A stretch of DNA of 64,000 nt from contig CACJMO010000003.1 in assembly GCA_902594545.1 (NCBI GenBank), forward strand, positions 1 through 64,000, given 5' to 3'. Shown piece by piece: positions 37,025 to 47,804 of this stretch. The notes under the pieces were generated by a model. The model saw only the letters and a program-made list of their open reading frames with translations. It did no database searches and had not been told where the DNA came from. Position 1 is the stretch's first letter. The number at the start of each line of letters is the position of its first letter. The DNA is from an uncultured SAR86 cluster bacterium (GTDB taxonomy: Bacteria; Pseudomonadota; Gammaproteobacteria; Magnimaribacterales; Magnimaribacteraceae). Made by a program: the position numbers and the translations under genes.

Positions 37025-38482
37025 TTAGTCCTCAAACCAATGAGCTCTGGCTCTCATTATTAAATCTCCTGCATCTTCCTCAGAAATATCAATGATACTT
37101 GTCAATTCTTCAATAGATTGTTCTGCTAAATCTTCTCTGTCATTAATGCCTTTCTGCGACAGTTCAAGAGCTAGCGCCATCTCCATGCCTTCAACAGACA
37201 TTAGATCTCCCGAATCTCCTTCGTCTGTAGATATCTCCATAGCCATAGTGATTAGAACTTCTTTAGCTCTATTAATTAAAAGATCACTAATATCATCATC
37301 AAAACCTTCAATAGATGAAAGGTCTTCGACTGCCGAGGATGAAATTGACTCTAATGAATTAAAACCATTGGCAATTAAAGTTTCTGCAAGATCAGCGTCT
37401 ACGTCGAGTCTATCCATAAGAACTGTTGAAATACTCTCAGACTTTTCTTGGCTCTGTTCATCTGCAGTTTCTTGATCTAATACATTTAGTTTCCAACCAG
37501 TGATCTGACTGCTGAGTCGAACATTTTGTCCACTTTTTCCTATGGCTTGAGCTAAAGTGTCTTGAGTGACAACTACATCCATAGAGCCTTTTGCTTCATC
37601 TAAAATAATTGAAGTAATTTCGACAGGCCCCATTGAGTTGATAAGGAGCTGGGCGGGATCATCATCCCAAATCACTATATCCAGTCTTTCATTGCCTAAC
37701 TCGTTAGAAACGGCCTGAACTCTAGAGCCTCTCATGCCGACACAAGCCCCTACAGGATCTATTCTGTTATCGTTTGTTTTGACTGCAATCTTAGTTCTAG
37801 AGCCTGGGTCTCTGGCAATAGCCTTGATTTCAATTACTTGCTCAGAGATTTCAGGCACTTCAAGTTTAAAGAGCTCTCCTACCATCTCAGGGCACTTCCT
37901 ACTTAGAGCCAGTTGCGGTCCTCTATTTTCTCTCTCCTCTTCTTGTAGCACAGCTCTCAATCTATCCCCTATTCTAAAGACTTCTCCTGGAATCAGTTCA
38001 TTTCGAGAAAGAATAGCTTCTGCTCCCTCTCCAAGATCAATGATCAAGAATTCTCTTGTTACCTTTTTAACTGTTCCGTTTACTAGCTCTCCTAGTACGG
38101 ATCTATATTTTTCAACTACCTGAGCTCTTTCCGCTTCTCTTACTTTTTGAACAATCACTTGCTTTGCAGCTTGAGCTGCTATTCTTCCAAATTCTATATT
38201 TTCTACCTGTTCTCTTTTGATTGATCCTAGCTCATTATTTTCGTCTTGAATTATTTGAACACCCGCGTCTTCAAAATCTTCCTCCGCAACATACTCCCAC
38301 ACTCTGAAAGTTTCATAGTCTCCAGTGTTATGATCAATTACGACCTCTATGTTTGAGTTATCTTCATAACGCTTCTTCGTAGCTGTAGCTAAAGCTTGCT
38401 CTATAGCTTCAAAAATAGCCTCTTGAGGCAAACCCTTTTCACCCGAAACAGCTTCGGCTACTAATAAAATCTCTTTTTGCAT
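37025..38482 (-). CDS. nusA: Transcription termination/antitermination factor NusA
   Basis: NusA couples to RNA polymerase at pauses and terminators. In 485 residues it shows the N-terminal polymerase-binding domain, an S1 domain (ELVNGTVKKVTREFLIIDLGEGAEAIL), two KH domains (DPVGACVGMRGSRVQAVSNEL; IGKSGQNVRLSSQITGW) and two acidic C-terminal repeats (about 355-420 and 430-485). It follows rimP and precedes infB in the conserved operon. Confidence 0.98.
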   Translation of the reverse strand: MQKEILLVAEAVSGEKGLPQEAIFEAIEQALATATKKRYEDNSNIEVVIDHNTGDYETFRVWEYVAEEDFEDAGVQIIQDENNELGSIKREQVENIEFGRIAAQAAKQVIVQKVREAERAQVVEKYRSVLGELVNGTVKKVTREFLIIDLGEGAEAILSRNELIPGEVFRIGDRLRAVLQEEERENRGPQLALSRKCPEMVGELFKLEVPEISEQVIEIKAIARDPGSRTKIAVKTNDNRIDPVGACVGMRGSRVQAVSNELGNERLDIVIWDDDPAQLLINSMGPVEITSIILDEAKGSMDVVVTQDTLAQAIGKSGQNVRLSSQITGWKLNVLDQETADEQSQEKSESISTVLMDRLDVDADLAETLIANGFNSLESISSSAVEDLSSIEGFDDDISDLLINRAKEVLITMAMEISTDEGDSGDLMSVEGMEMALALELSQKGINDREDLAEQSIEELTSIIDISEEDAGDLIMRARAHWFED

Positions 38483-38493
38483 AATTTTGCCCC

Positions 38494-38934
38494 TTAGATT
38501 ATAAGATTTGCTTGAATAATTGAAGAAAAAGGAACTTCCTGGATTTCTTGTTCCAAATCAATTTGGATGCCATGAGGGGTTACTTTACGTAAGATGCCTC
38601 GGACTGTTTTTTTGTTATCAGTATCAAAAAAACTAACTTTTAGCTCTTCACCAAGGTAATCTTGGTATTGATCTTCATAAAAGAATTTACGATCAAATCC
38701 TGGAGATGATACTTCTAGTATATAATTTTCAGAAAAATCGTTTTCCACATCTAGGACTTTGCTCACATGCTTGCTTACTGCCTCACAGTCTTCAACACTT
38801 ATCCCATCTTCCTTATCTATATAAATTCTCAAGGTTTGATTAGACTTTCTACCAAAAAGTTCTAGGCCCCAAACTTCACAGCCTAGGCTTTGTATATCCA
38901 TCTCTATAGCTTTCTTAATATAACTAGTATCCAT
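38494..38934 (-). CDS. rimP: Ribosome maturation factor RimP
   Basis: RimP (146 residues) assists 30S assembly. It has the family pattern GCEVWGLELFGRKSNQTLRIYIDKEDGI, then DCEAVSKHVSKVLDVED-like and LEVSSPGFDR, with a C-terminal Sm-like barrel. It starts the rimP-nusA-infB-rbfA-truB-rpsO-pnp run just below a terminator that separates it from tRNA-fMet. Confidence 0.96.
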   Translation of the reverse strand: MDTSYIKKAIEMDIQSLGCEVWGLELFGRKSNQTLRIYIDKEDGISVEDCEAVSKHVSKVLDVENDFSENYILEVSSPGFDRKFFYEDQYQDYLGEELKVSFFDTDNKKTVRGILRKVTPHGIQIDLEQEIQEVPFSSIIQANLII

Positions 38935-38945
38935 CTTTTACCTAC

Positions 38946-38967
38946 AAAAAAAGCCCATAAAGGGCTT
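38946..38967 (-). terminator. Terminator between tRNA-fMet and rimP
   Basis: AAGCCC and GGGCTT (38951-38956/38962-38967) form a short stem with a 5-nt loop followed on the minus strand by seven Ts. It ends tRNA-fMet transcripts just upstream of rimP, implying partial read-through into rimP-nusA. Confidence 0.75.
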
Positions 38968-38971
38968 ACTT

Positions 38972-39048
<77 letters not shown>

Positions 39049-39061
39049 ACAAAGGGTTCGC

Positions 39062-39090
39062 AGTATAGTTAGATGGGACAAAAGAATCAA
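39062..39090 (-). promoter_or_regulatory. Sigma-70 promoter for tRNA-fMet
   Basis: On the minus strand TTGATT, a 17-base spacer and TATACT lie in the 50-bp gap between tRNA-Leu and tRNA-fMet. The -10 ends about 13 bases before the mature tRNA. This is the best sigma-70 promoter match in the window. Confidence 0.75.
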
Positions 39091-39098
39091 GAAAGTAT

Positions 39099-39184
39099 TG
39101 GTGCCGAAGAGAGGATTCGAACCTCCACGAGCAATGCTCACTACCCCCTCAAGGTAGCGTGTCTACCAGTTCCACCACTTCGGC
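39099..39184 (-). tRNA. tRNA-Leu (anticodon GAG)
   Basis: 86 nt with encoded CCA and a long variable arm (GTGAGCATTGCTCGT region). The acceptor GCCGAAG pairs with CTTCGGC, the anticodon stem CTACC/GGTAG encloses TTGAGGG giving GAG, and the T-arm has GGTTCGAATCC. It follows secG by 10 bp, the position also seen in Pseudomonas. Confidence 0.96.
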
Positions 39185-39194
39185 ATATATTTCT

Positions 39195-39494
39195 TTAGTT
39201 ATCTTCAGGAAGTATTCCAGATTCCTCAACTTCTAATTCTAAAGTTGGTTCTTCTTGGTTTAAGTTAGAGCGAGATAAATAAGTTATTGATAAGCTTAGT
39301 ATTAGAAATATTGCAGCTAAAACAGCAGTTACTTTAGTTAGCGGATTTGAAGTACTGCTGGAGCCAAACATTGTGTTACTAGATCCACCCCCGAATGCAC
39401 TCCCAATATCAGATCCTTTACCTTGTTGTAAAAGTATTATCAGGATAAGAGATATAGAAATCAGAATATAAAAAAATATGAGTAAATTTTCCAT
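39195..39494 (-). CDS. secG: Preprotein translocase subunit SecG
   Basis: SecG (99 residues) aids SecYE-mediated export. Two hydrophobic helices flank the signature LLQQGKGSDIGSAFGGGSSNTMFGS. The C terminus is acidic. The start overlaps the tpiA stop by one base. Confidence 0.96.
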   Translation of the reverse strand: MENLLIFFYILISISLILIILLQQGKGSDIGSAFGGGSSNTMFGSSSTSNPLTKVTAVLAAIFLILSLSITYLSRSNLNQEEPTLELEVEESGILPEDN

Positions 39495-40222
39495 TAGCTT
39501 AAATTATAAATATTAGAAAAATTGTCTGGGTTCAAGGAGGCACCTCCAATCAACAGACCATCAACGTGACTAGAGGACAAAATTTCTTCTGCATTATCTA
39601 ATTTTACACTACCTCCATAAACAACAGAAATATTCTCTTTCAAATTTAGATCAGTTGCACAGTAATCTTTAATAAATTGATGCACCTCTTCGATATATCT
39701 CCTCTCAGCATTTAAGCCTGTACCAATTGCCCATACGGGCTCATAGGCTATAGTTACGTTGTCTAAATTTAGACCTTTTAAAATTTCTAGTTGAGTCGCT
39801 AAAAAATTATTTGTGCCGTTTTGTTTTTGAACATCCAATGGTTCTCCAATACAAAAAATAATGGATAAACCTGCATCGATCGAGTTTTGCATTTTATTTG
39901 AAGTCTGGTTTGCTTGCTCATTGAAAAATGTTCGTTGTTCAGAGTGACCTATAAGAACATAATCAGTTGAAAAGTCGCTTAACATCAAAGAATTGAGGCC
40001 TCCAGTGAGAGCAGTGCCATCTTCTGCATTTACAAGTTGCGAGCCTAGTTTAATTTCGCTTGATAGGTCATCAATTAGTTTTCTAGAAAAATCAATATAC
40101 AAAGAAGGTGGACAGAAAACACATGGAACCTTTGGATTTGGCTTGATGCACTTAGAGACTGTATTTATCCAGTCATGAATAGAGGCTTTGCTGCCATTCA
40201 TTTTCCAGTTAGCAACAATCAT
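39494..40222 (-). CDS. tpiA: Triosephosphate isomerase
   Basis: TpiA interconverts dihydroxyacetone phosphate and glyceraldehyde 3-phosphate. The 242-residue barrel starts VANWKMNGSK (catalytic Asn/Lys), has the catalytic His in LIGHSEQRTFF, the catalytic Glu in IAYEPVWAIGTG and the phosphate-binding GGSV and LIGGASL. It overlaps glmM by 4 bp (ATGA). Confidence 0.98.
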   Translation of the reverse strand: MIVANWKMNGSKASIHDWINTVSKCIKPNPKVPCVFCPPSLYIDFSRKLIDDLSSEIKLGSQLVNAEDGTALTGGLNSLMLSDFSTDYVLIGHSEQRTFFNEQANQTSNKMQNSIDAGLSIIFCIGEPLDVQKQNGTNNFLATQLEILKGLNLDNVTIAYEPVWAIGTGLNAERRYIEEVHQFIKDYCATDLNLKENISVVYGGSVKLDNAEEILSSSHVDGLLIGGASLNPDNFSNIYNLS

Positions 40223-41574
40223 ATTTTTAAAGCTAACTCTGCTAGAGAATTACAGAGATTTTCAGATTTAGTTGAGTCTTCAGATTCAACCATAATTCTT
40301 ATCAGAGGCTCGGTTCCTGATGGTCTTATTAGAACTCTGCCTGTTTCTCCTAAGCTCGATTCAACATCAGTTACCTTTGACCAAAAGCTATCATTGATAA
40401 TGATTTTATTAGGATTATCTACTTTTAGATTGATCAAAGTTTGTGGAAATTTTCTGAAACCCTCTAGAGATTTTTTAACTGAAAATTCCTGATTTTTAAT
40501 TGCACTCAAGAACTTTAATGCAGCAATAATTGCATCTCCTGTAGGGGAAGTATCTAAACATATTATGTGTCCTGAAGGCTCTCCACCTAGCTGCCAAGAA
40601 TTATCTAATAGTTCTTGAAGAACATATTTATCTCCTACATCTGCTCTCTTGAACTGTATTCCAAGATTCTTGAAATGTATTTCAAGTGATTTATTCGTCA
40701 TAAGAGTACCGACTACGCCTGCATCTTCTTTTAATTCACTAGAAAGAACATACAGAATATCATCTCCGTCTAAAACCTCACCGTCGGAGGACACGATAAG
40801 GATTCTGTCTCCATCACCATCAAAAGCAATTCCAAGATCATAATCATCACCAGACATAGCTTCTTTTAAATTGTCTGGATTTGTTGAGCCACAATTTTGA
40901 TTTATATTTATACCATCTGGGGAGGCAGAAATAGTTTTTACTGCAGCTCCTAGCTCTTCAAAAACCTTGGGGGCTACTGAATATGTAGCCCCATTGGCGC
41001 AATCAAGAAGAATTGACAAACCATTAAGGTCTAGATCAGTGAAGGAAGATTTACAAAATTCGATATATCTGCCTTGTGCGTCATTTAATCTTGATGCTTT
41101 ACCTAGATTAATTGAATCAACAGCTGTCATTTCTTCAGTTAGTTTACTTTCAATCCTCTTTTCAAGTTCTTCTGAAAATTTCTGACCATCCTTATTAAAG
41201 AATTTGATTCCGTTATCCTCAAAAAGATTATGTGAGGCACTTATTACAAGACCAACTTGATTATTGGAATTAGCAAGGTAGGAAACTCCAGGTGTTGGCA
41301 TAGGCCCTAGAAGAGTTACATCCATGCCAGAGGATATGAAACCTGCCTGCAAAGCAGACTCAAACATATATCCAGAAATGCGTGTGTCTTTTCCTATGAG
41401 AACTTTGGTAATACCCTCTTCTTTCAGGACACAGCCTGCAGCCCAACCTAACTTTGTGACAAACAAAGGGTTCATGGTTGAAGTTACAGGTCCTCTTATA
41501 CCATCAGTACCAAACTTTCGGTCGTTTCTAAGAGCTGATATTTCTTTTTTTCTGAGGGGCGCTACTTTACTCAT
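40219..41574 (-). CDS. glmM: Phosphoglucosamine mutase
   Basis: GlmM converts glucosamine 6-phosphate to the 1-phosphate for UDP-GlcNAc, which feeds MurA and LPS. The 451-residue protein has FGTDGIRGPV, the phosphoserine loop ISASHNLFEDNGIKFF (about 107-122), the Mg site DGDGDR and the C-terminal RPSGTEPLIRIM. The N terminus is about 16 residues longer than usual (MSKVAPLRKKEISALRNDRK); no in-frame start lies closer. folP, normally between ftsH and glmM, is absent. Confidence 0.97.
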   Translation of the reverse strand: MSKVAPLRKKEISALRNDRKFGTDGIRGPVTSTMNPLFVTKLGWAAGCVLKEEGITKVLIGKDTRISGYMFESALQAGFISSGMDVTLLGPMPTPGVSYLANSNNQVGLVISASHNLFEDNGIKFFNKDGQKFSEELEKRIESKLTEEMTAVDSINLGKASRLNDAQGRYIEFCKSSFTDLDLNGLSILLDCANGATYSVAPKVFEELGAAVKTISASPDGININQNCGSTNPDNLKEAMSGDDYDLGIAFDGDGDRILIVSSDGEVLDGDDILYVLSSELKEDAGVVGTLMTNKSLEIHFKNLGIQFKRADVGDKYVLQELLDNSWQLGGEPSGHIICLDTSPTGDAIIAALKFLSAIKNQEFSVKKSLEGFRKFPQTLINLKVDNPNKIIINDSFWSKVTDVESSLGETGRVLIRPSGTEPLIRIMVESEDSTKSENLCNSLAELALKI

Positions 41575-41581
41575 GAAGTAA

Positions 41582-41610
41582 ATTCTAGACTAAAGCCTTT
41601 AGATCAACAA
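41582..41610 (-). promoter_or_regulatory. Candidate promoter for glmM-tpiA-secG
   Basis: TTGTTG, 17 bases and TAGAAT fill the 41-bp ftsH-glmM gap. The -10 ends about 8 bases before the glmM ATG, so a transcript from it would be nearly leaderless. Confidence 0.45.
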
Positions 41611-41615
41611 AATTA

Positions 41616-43517
41616 CTAGCTTTGTTCTGCAGCATCGCCTACTTTGGACTCATCCTCAGGATTGTGAGGCTTGGAGTCTTCATGTGATTTGGGTGCTCTT
41701 GGCTCTCCACCGGCCATAATGTCATCTATTTGATCAACATCTAAGGTTTCGTAATCCATTAGAGCTTTTGACATAGCATGTAATGCATCTAAATTTTCAG
41801 TCAAAATATCTTTAGCGATTTGATAACAACTGGAAAGTATATCTTTCACTTCGTTGTCAATTTCATGAGCTGTATCATCTGAAATACCTTGTTTTGATGT
41901 CCCTGCTGATCTGCCTAGGAACGGTTCATCAGTTTCATCACCGTACTTTATAGGTCCTAATTTTGAAGACAAACCCCACTTAGTAACCATATTGTGGGCC
42001 AACTCAGTCGCACGCTCTATGTCATTGGATGCACCCGTAGTAACACCCTTTTCTCCATAGATTAATTCTTCAGCAATCCTTCCGCCGTAAAGGCCGCATA
42101 TTCTGTCTAAGATACTTTGATGGCTATAACTATATTTATCTTCTTCTGGAAGGAACATAGTGACTCCCAGAGCTCTTCCTCTTGGGATAATGGTTACTTT
42201 ATAAACAGGGTCATGCTCCTCTAAACACCTTCCTACAATGGCATGACCAGACTCATGATATGCGGTCTTGAGTTTCTCTTCATCAGACATCACCATCGAT
42301 CTTCTTTCAGTACCCATCATGACTTTATCTTTTGCAAATTCTAGCTGCTCCATTCCGACTAATTTCTTAGAAGTTCTTGCTGCAACAAGTGCTGCTTCGT
42401 TAACTAAGTTAGCTAGATCAGCCCCAGAAAACCCAGGGGTTCCTCTAGCTATTAAAGAAGGTTCTACATCTTGTGCAACTGGTACTTTTCTTAAGTGGAC
42501 TTTAAGAATCTGTTCTCTACCTCTTATATCAGGCAATGGAACCACAACTTGACGGTCAAATCTTCCTGGTCTCAGTAGTGCAGGGTCTAGAACATCAGGT
42601 CTGTTAGTAGCCGCAATGATGATGATGGCTTGATTATCTTCAAATCCATCCATCTCAACTAGCAATTGATTGAGTGTCTGCTCTCTCTCGTCATGGCCGC
42701 CACCCATACCTGCTCCTCTGTGTCTGCCCACGGCATCTATTTCGTCAATAAAGACAATACATGGTGCCTGCCTTTTTGCTTGGTCGAACATATCTCTCAC
42801 TCGAGAAGCTCCTACACCAACAAACATCTCAACAAAATCAGAGCCTGAAATACTAAAAAAGGGAACTCCTGCTTCACCAGCAATTGCTTTAGCTAGAAGT
42901 GTTTTACCTGTTCCAGGGGACCCAGTCATTAAAATACCCGTAGGTATCTTGCCTCCTAACTTTTGAAATTTAGTAGGATCCCTTAAGAAATCAACCACCT
43001 CTTGAACCTCTTCTTTTGCTTCCTCAACACCAGCAACATCAGCAAAAGATGTTTTGACTTTTCCTCCTTCGAGCATCTTAGCCTTACTCTTACCGAAACT
43101 CATAGGACCAGATTTACCACCCAAACCACCTTGCATTTGTCTCATGAAGAAAATGAAAACAGCTAAGATTATTAGAATTGGGAAACTGGCTATTAATAGT
43201 TGTTTGAGGATAGATTGTTCTTCCGGTCTCTCTCCAGTAACAGCTACTCTGTGGTCTGTAAGTATTTCACTCAAATCATCTTGAAGAAAAGGTGGTCTAA
43301 CGGTTTCGAAAGATTCTCCATTTACTGTCTTACCTTTTAAAGTGTAATTATCTGACGAGAATTCAACACTCAAAACCTGATCGCTCTCTACTTGGGATAT
43401 AAATTCCGAATAAGAAAGTTCTTGGACAGAAGTTTCGGTATTGAAGTTATTGAAAACAGAAAAGACTGTAATAGCAATAAATAGCCACATTAATAAATTT
43501 TTAAGAAGTTCACTCAT
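41616..43517 (-). CDS. ftsH: ATP-dependent inner-membrane zinc protease FtsH
   Basis: FtsH degrades membrane and regulatory proteins, including LpxC in enterics. The 633-residue protein has two transmembrane helices (about 6-24 and 107-127), an AAA+ module with Walker A GSPGTGKT (~203), [15 protein letters not shown] and the second region of homology, then the zinc motif HESGH (~420). An acidic C-terminal tail follows. It overlaps rlmE by 8 bp. Confidence 0.98.
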   Translation of the reverse strand: MSELLKNLLMWLFIAITVFSVFNNFNTETSVQELSYSEFISQVESDQVLSVEFSSDNYTLKGKTVNGESFETVRPPFLQDDLSEILTDHRVAVTGERPEEQSILKQLLIASFPILIILAVFIFFMRQMQGGLGGKSGPMSFGKSKAKMLEGGKVKTSFADVAGVEEAKEEVQEVVDFLRDPTKFQKLGGKIPTGILMTGSPGTGKTLLAKAIAGEAGVPFFSISGSDFVEMFVGVGASRVRDMFDQAKRQAPCIVFIDEIDAVGRHRGAGMGGGHDEREQTLNQLLVEMDGFEDNQAIIIIAATNRPDVLDPALLRPGRFDRQVVVPLPDIRGREQILKVHLRKVPVAQDVEPSLIARGTPGFSGADLANLVNEAALVAARTSKKLVGMEQLEFAKDKVMMGTERRSMVMSDEEKLKTAYHESGHAIVGRCLEEHDPVYKVTIIPRGRALGVTMFLPEEDKYSYSHQSILDRICGLYGGRIAEELIYGEKGVTTGASNDIERATELAHNMVTKWGLSSKLGPIKYGDETDEPFLGRSAGTSKQGISDDTAHEIDNEVKDILSSCYQIAKDILTENLDALHAMSKALMDYETLDVDQIDDIMAGGEPRAPKSHEDSKPHNPEDESKVGDAAEQS

Positions 43518-44115
43518 ATTTTTTTAATTCCTTTCCAATTATGTAGATTTCTTTTGAGTTAGACCTAGAAGCTTTAGGTTTAGAAATCTTTACTTTATTG
43601 AATCTAACGCTGAGGGCATCTCTAGTATAATCCAAACTTTCGCCTTGGAATACCTTTATCAGGGTCGATCCCTTCGTTTTTAGTAGCTCGTCTACAACTT
43701 GCAATGTTTTGTCTACTAGCTCCATCATAAGAGCGTCATCTCGATCCCTTATACCACTTATATTGGGGGCCATGTCTGATAAAACAAGATCAAAAGGCAA
43801 AAAATCTTTTATTTCTTCAAAATCTATTTCAGATACTTCTTCAATTGACTTTTTTAAGAAAAAACAACCTTCAATATGTTCCATAGACTGAATATCGATA
43901 GCTGCAACTTTTCCTGATTTCCCAACAATTTCTGAAGCTACTTGGGACCAACCACCTGGAAAAGATCCAAGGTCTAATACTGAGTCTCCCTTTAGTAATT
44001 GTATATCTGTTTGCAGCAGCTCTTTCAACTTGTAGGAAGCTCTAGATCTATAACCCTCTTTTTTTGATCTTCTAGTAAAAGAATCGCCATCCCTGTAATT
44101 TGATTTGAGAGACAT
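43510..44115 (-). CDS. rlmE: 23S rRNA 2'-O-ribose U2552 methyltransferase
   Basis: RlmE (RrmJ, FtsJ) methylates U2552 of 23S rRNA late in 50S assembly. The 201 residues include the start [13 protein letters not shown] with catalytic Lys, the SAM motif [15 protein letters not shown], the catalytic Asp in [16 protein letters not shown] and the Lys in [11 protein letters not shown]. It is followed by ftsH as in most gammaproteobacteria; the small yhbY gene is absent. Confidence 0.97.
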   Translation of the reverse strand: MSLKSNYRDGDSFTRRSKKEGYRSRASYKLKELLQTDIQLLKGDSVLDLGSFPGGWSQVASEIVGKSGKVAAIDIQSMEHIEGCFFLKKSIEEVSEIDFEEIKDFLPFDLVLSDMAPNISGIRDRDDALMMELVDKTLQVVDELLKTKGSTLIKVFQGESLDYTRDALSVRFNKVKISKPKASRSNSKEIYIIGKELKKYE

Positions 44116-44121
44116 TTAGGC

Positions 44122-44592
44122 TTAGAGGTATTCTACCTTTTCAATCTCATACTCAGTAAAACCGCTTGGAGTTTCAAGCTTGAAGGTGTCACCCTCAAAT
44201 TTTCCAATTAAGTTCTTGGCAAGAGGAGAGGCATATGAGATTTTGCCAACATTAGCATCGGCTTCATCTTCACCAACAATTTTATATTGTATGGACTTTT
44301 CTAATTCAGAGTTGAAGACAGTTACTGTTGTTCCGAAAATGACCTTATCTGACGCCTCAATATTTTTTATGTCTATTATTTGAGAATTGGAAAGTTTAGA
44401 TTCAATATCTCTTATTCGAGCTTCAGTAAGGCTCTGTTGCTCTTTAGCAGCGTGATACTCAGCATTTTCTTTCAGATCACCAAACTCTCTTGCAGTTGCT
44501 ATAGCATCAATAATTCGAGGCCTGTCCTCTGACTTAAGTTTTTTTAGTTCTTCTCTAAGAAGGACCTCTCCCTCTTTGGTGATTGGATTCAT
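44122..44592 (-). CDS. greA: Transcription elongation factor GreA
   Basis: GreA (156 residues) rescues backtracked RNA polymerase by stimulating transcript cleavage. The N-terminal coiled coil carries the acidic tip in [20 protein letters not shown] and the C-terminal FKBP-like domain has [18 protein letters not shown]. It overlaps the carB stop by one base, so it lies in the pyrF-carAB transcription unit. Confidence 0.98.
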   Translation of the reverse strand: MNPITKEGEVLLREELKKLKSEDRPRIIDAIATAREFGDLKENAEYHAAKEQQSLTEARIRDIESKLSNSQIIDIKNIEASDKVIFGTTVTVFNSELEKSIQYKIVGEDEADANVGKISYASPLAKNLIGKFEGDTFKLETPSGFTEYEIEKVEYL

Positions 44593-47500
44593 TAATTAAT
44601 TTTAGCATGAAGATCCTGTAATCTTTCAACAGACCAAAGCTCCTTATTTCTTAATACTGCACAAACTGCACGACCGCCTTCAAGAGTAGTTGTGCAGTAG
44701 ATTTTTTCCTCCAAGGCTGTTCTTCTTATTGAAGCCGAGTCAAGTATGGATTGTCGACCTTCTGTTGTATTAACAATCAAGTTAACTTCAGAGTTTTTCA
44801 TAGCATCCACTACATGAGGCCTTCCTTCAGCCACTTTTTTTATAATTTCTACAGGAATATTTTCTTCAGCTATATGTCTTGCAGTGCCCTTTGTTGCTAC
44901 AATTTTAAAACCCAACTCATAAAATTCTCTGGCTAAATCTGCAATAAAAGGTCTGTCAGAATCTCTGACACTAAGGAATACTGAGCCTTTTTGAGGTATG
45001 GATTCTCCAGCACCTAATTGAGCTTTAGCATAGGCCTCTGAAAAAGTAGATCCTACTCCCATGACTTCACCTGTTGATTTCATTTCAGGTCCCAAGATGG
45101 GGTCAACGCCAAGAAATTTATTAAAGGGAAACACAGCTTCTTTTACTGAAAAATATTCTGGAACTATCTCTTTATTGAATTTCTGCGCTTCAAGACTTAT
45201 ACCTGCCATACATAAAGCACCAACTTTTGCTAGAGACCTCCCAATACACTTTGAGACGAAAGGAATAGTTCTTGAGGCTCTAGGATTCACTTCAAGCAAA
45301 TATAGTTCGTTTTTATAATAAGCCAACTGAACATTAATTAGCCCAATAGCACCAATCTCCAAAGCAATTTTCTTTACCATTATGGTAATTTCTTCAATCA
45401 AATCTTCAGATAGGCTATAGGGCGGTAAAGAGCATGCTGAGTCACCTGAATGTATGCCTGCCTGTTCAATATGCTGAAGTATTCCCCCGATGACTACATT
45501 TTTACCATCGCAAACAGCTTCGATGTCCATCTCTGTGGCCTGATTCAAAAAACCATCAAGCAAAACAGGACTCTTAGAGCTCGCCTGTACAGCTTCAACA
45601 AGATAGTTTTCTAAGTCAGATTTTTTATAAACTACCTCCATTGCACGACCTCCAAGAACATAAGAGGGTCTTACAACAAGAGGGAATCCAACCTCTTCTG
45701 AAACTTTCATCGCCTCCTCTACGCTGGAAGCTATACCATTAGGTGGTTGCTTGAGGTTATGTTTATTTACAAACTCTTGAAACCTTCCTCTGTCCTCCGC
45801 TAAATCAATAGAGTCAGGGGAAGTTCCTAAAATAGGGACACCATTCTTTTCAAGCTCTTCAGCTATTTTGAGAGGTGTCTGTCCCCCATATTGAACAATT
45901 ACTCCTTCAGGCTTCTCAATATCGGTTATAGACAAAACATCTTCAACCGTAATAGGCTCGAAATACAGTCTATCGGAAGTATCAAAGTCAGTTGAAACCG
46001 TTTCAGGATTGCAATTGACCATAATAGTTTCGTACCCCTCTTCTCGAAGACCCAGAGAAGCATGAACACAACAATAATCAAATTCAATACCTTGGCCTAT
46101 TCGATTTGGTCCTCCGCCCAAGACCATAATTTTTTTATTTTGGGTAACGTTGGCTTCGCACTCCTCTTCATAGGTTGAATACATATAAGCTGTTGATGAT
46201 TCAAATTCTGCAGCACAAGTATCTACCCTCTTAAAAACTGGCCTGATCCCCAAGTCACTTCTTAAATTTCTGACCTCTTCCTCTGTAGCTTGGATTATTG
46301 AAGCTATTCTGGAGTCAGAAAACCCCTTTCTTTTTAGATCATAAAGTTGTTGTTGGTCTAAATCGGATAAAGTTTTATTTTCAATTATTTTTTCTTGATC
46401 AACTAAATCTTTAATTTGTACCAAAAACCAAGGATCAATCTTGGAAAACTCAAATATCTCATCAACTGTAAGACCCTTTCTAAATCCGTCAGCAACAAAC
46501 CAAAGTCTATCTGGACTGGGTATGCTAATTTTTTGTTTAAGGGTTTCAAATTCATCTTCGTCATTGAATATTGGATTTAGTCCATCTCTTCCCGTCTCTA
46601 GGCCCCTGATAGCTTTTTGAAGAGATTCTTGAAAGGTTCGACCAATGGCCATCACCTCTCCAACTGATTTCATCTGGGTGGATAAAACCGGCTCTGTTTG
46701 AATGAACTTTTCAAAGTTGAATCTAGGAATTTTTGTGACTACATAATCAATAGATGGTTCAAATGATGCAGGAATTACTCCTCCAGTAATATCGTTGCTA
46801 AGCTCATCTAGCGTGTATCCGACAGCTAACTTTGCAGCTACTTTTGCTATTGGGAAACCTGTTGCTTTTGATGCCAAAGCTGAAGACCTAGATACTCTTG
46901 GGTTCATTTCTATTATCAACATCTCGCCATCTTCAGGGTTTATAGTGAACTGAACATTAGATCCACCTGTTTCAACACCTATCTCACGAAGAATATCTAT
47001 AGATGCATTTCGCATTATTTGATATTCCTTATCAGTGAGAGTTTGCGAAGGTGCTACCGTAATAGAATCCCCTGTGTGGACTCCCATGGGATCAAGATTT
47101 TCAATACTGCAGACAATGATACAATTATCATTTTTATCTCGAACGACTTCCATTTCATATTCTTTCCAACCTCCTAGGAATTTATCTATGAAAATCTCTG
47201 ATGTAGGAGAGAGTTCGAGCCCTCTTTTGCAAATTTGATCAAATTCTTCAAGATTATAAGCTATTCCACCACCCGAACCTCCCATGGTGAAGTTTGGTCT
47301 CAAAACACATGGGAAACCTATCTTGTTTAGCAAAACATGAGCCTCTTCTAAATTATGAGCTAGCCCTGATTCAGGAACCTTTAATCCTATTTTTTCCATT
47401 GAAGCTGCAAATAATTCCCTATCTTCAGCCTTATCTATTGCTTCTTTGGTAGCACCTATCATCTCTACATTATGTTTCTTTAAGATCCCTCTGCTGTCTA

Positions 47501-47804
47501 AATCCAGAGCAGCATTTAATGCAGTTTGTCCACCCATAGTAGGAAGCAAGGCATCGGGTTTTTCTTTTTCAATAATCTTTTCAATGGTCTCCCAGTGAAT
47601 AGGTTCGATGTAAGTTGCATCGGACATACTAGGATCTGTCATGATTGTAGCTGGATTGGAATTTATTAAGATTACTCTGAAGCCATCTTCTTTTAATGCC
47701 TTACAAGCTTGTGCTCCAGAATAGTCAAACTCACAGGCTTGACCAATAACAATAGGACCTGCTCCAATGATTAGAACTGAGTTTATATCTTTTCTTCTAG
47801 GCAT
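44592..47804 (-). CDS. carB: Carbamoyl-phosphate synthase large subunit
   Basis: CarB (1070 residues, full length) makes carbamoyl phosphate from bicarbonate, ammonia and 2 ATP for pyrimidines and arginine. Both ATP-grasp halves are present, with [10 protein letters not shown] and [12 protein letters not shown] loops, an oligomerisation region between, and a C-terminal MGS-type allosteric domain ([18 protein letters not shown] onwards), where UMP and ornithine act in E. coli. It overlaps carA by 8 bp. Confidence 0.99.
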   Translation of the reverse strand: MPRRKDINSVLIIGAGPIVIGQACEFDYSGAQACKALKEDGFRVILINSNPATIMTDPSMSDATYIEPIHWETIEKIIEKEKPDALLPTMGGQTALNAALDLDSRGILKKHNVEMIGATKEAIDKAEDRELFAASMEKIGLKVPESGLAHNLEEAHVLLNKIGFPCVLRPNFTMGGSGGGIAYNLEEFDQICKRGLELSPTSEIFIDKFLGGWKEYEMEVVRDKNDNCIIVCSIENLDPMGVHTGDSITVAPSQTLTDKEYQIMRNASIDILREIGVETGGSNVQFTINPEDGEMLIIEMNPRVSRSSALASKATGFPIAKVAAKLAVGYTLDELSNDITGGVIPASFEPSIDYVVTKIPRFNFEKFIQTEPVLSTQMKSVGEVMAIGRTFQESLQKAIRGLETGRDGLNPIFNDEDEFETLKQKISIPSPDRLWFVADGFRKGLTVDEIFEFSKIDPWFLVQIKDLVDQEKIIENKTLSDLDQQQLYDLKRKGFSDSRIASIIQATEEEVRNLRSDLGIRPVFKRVDTCAAEFESSTAYMYSTYEEECEANVTQNKKIMVLGGGPNRIGQGIEFDYCCVHASLGLREEGYETIMVNCNPETVSTDFDTSDRLYFEPITVEDVLSITDIEKPEGVIVQYGGQTPLKIAEELEKNGVPILGTSPDSIDLAEDRGRFQEFVNKHNLKQPPNGIASSVEEAMKVSEEVGFPLVVRPSYVLGGRAMEVVYKKSDLENYLVEAVQASSKSPVLLDGFLNQATEMDIEAVCDGKNVVIGGILQHIEQAGIHSGDSACSLPPYSLSEDLIEEITIMVKKIALEIGAIGLINVQLAYYKNELYLLEVNPRASRTIPFVSKCIGRSLAKVGALCMAGISLEAQKFNKEIVPEYFSVKEAVFPFNKFLGVDPILGPEMKSTGEVMGVGSTFSEAYAKAQLGAGESIPQKGSVFLSVRDSDRPFIADLAREFYELGFKIVATKGTARHIAEENIPVEIIKKVAEGRPHVVDAMKNSEVNLIVNTTEGRQSILDSASIRRTALEEKIYCTTTLEGGRAVCAVLRNKELWSVERLQDLHAKIN

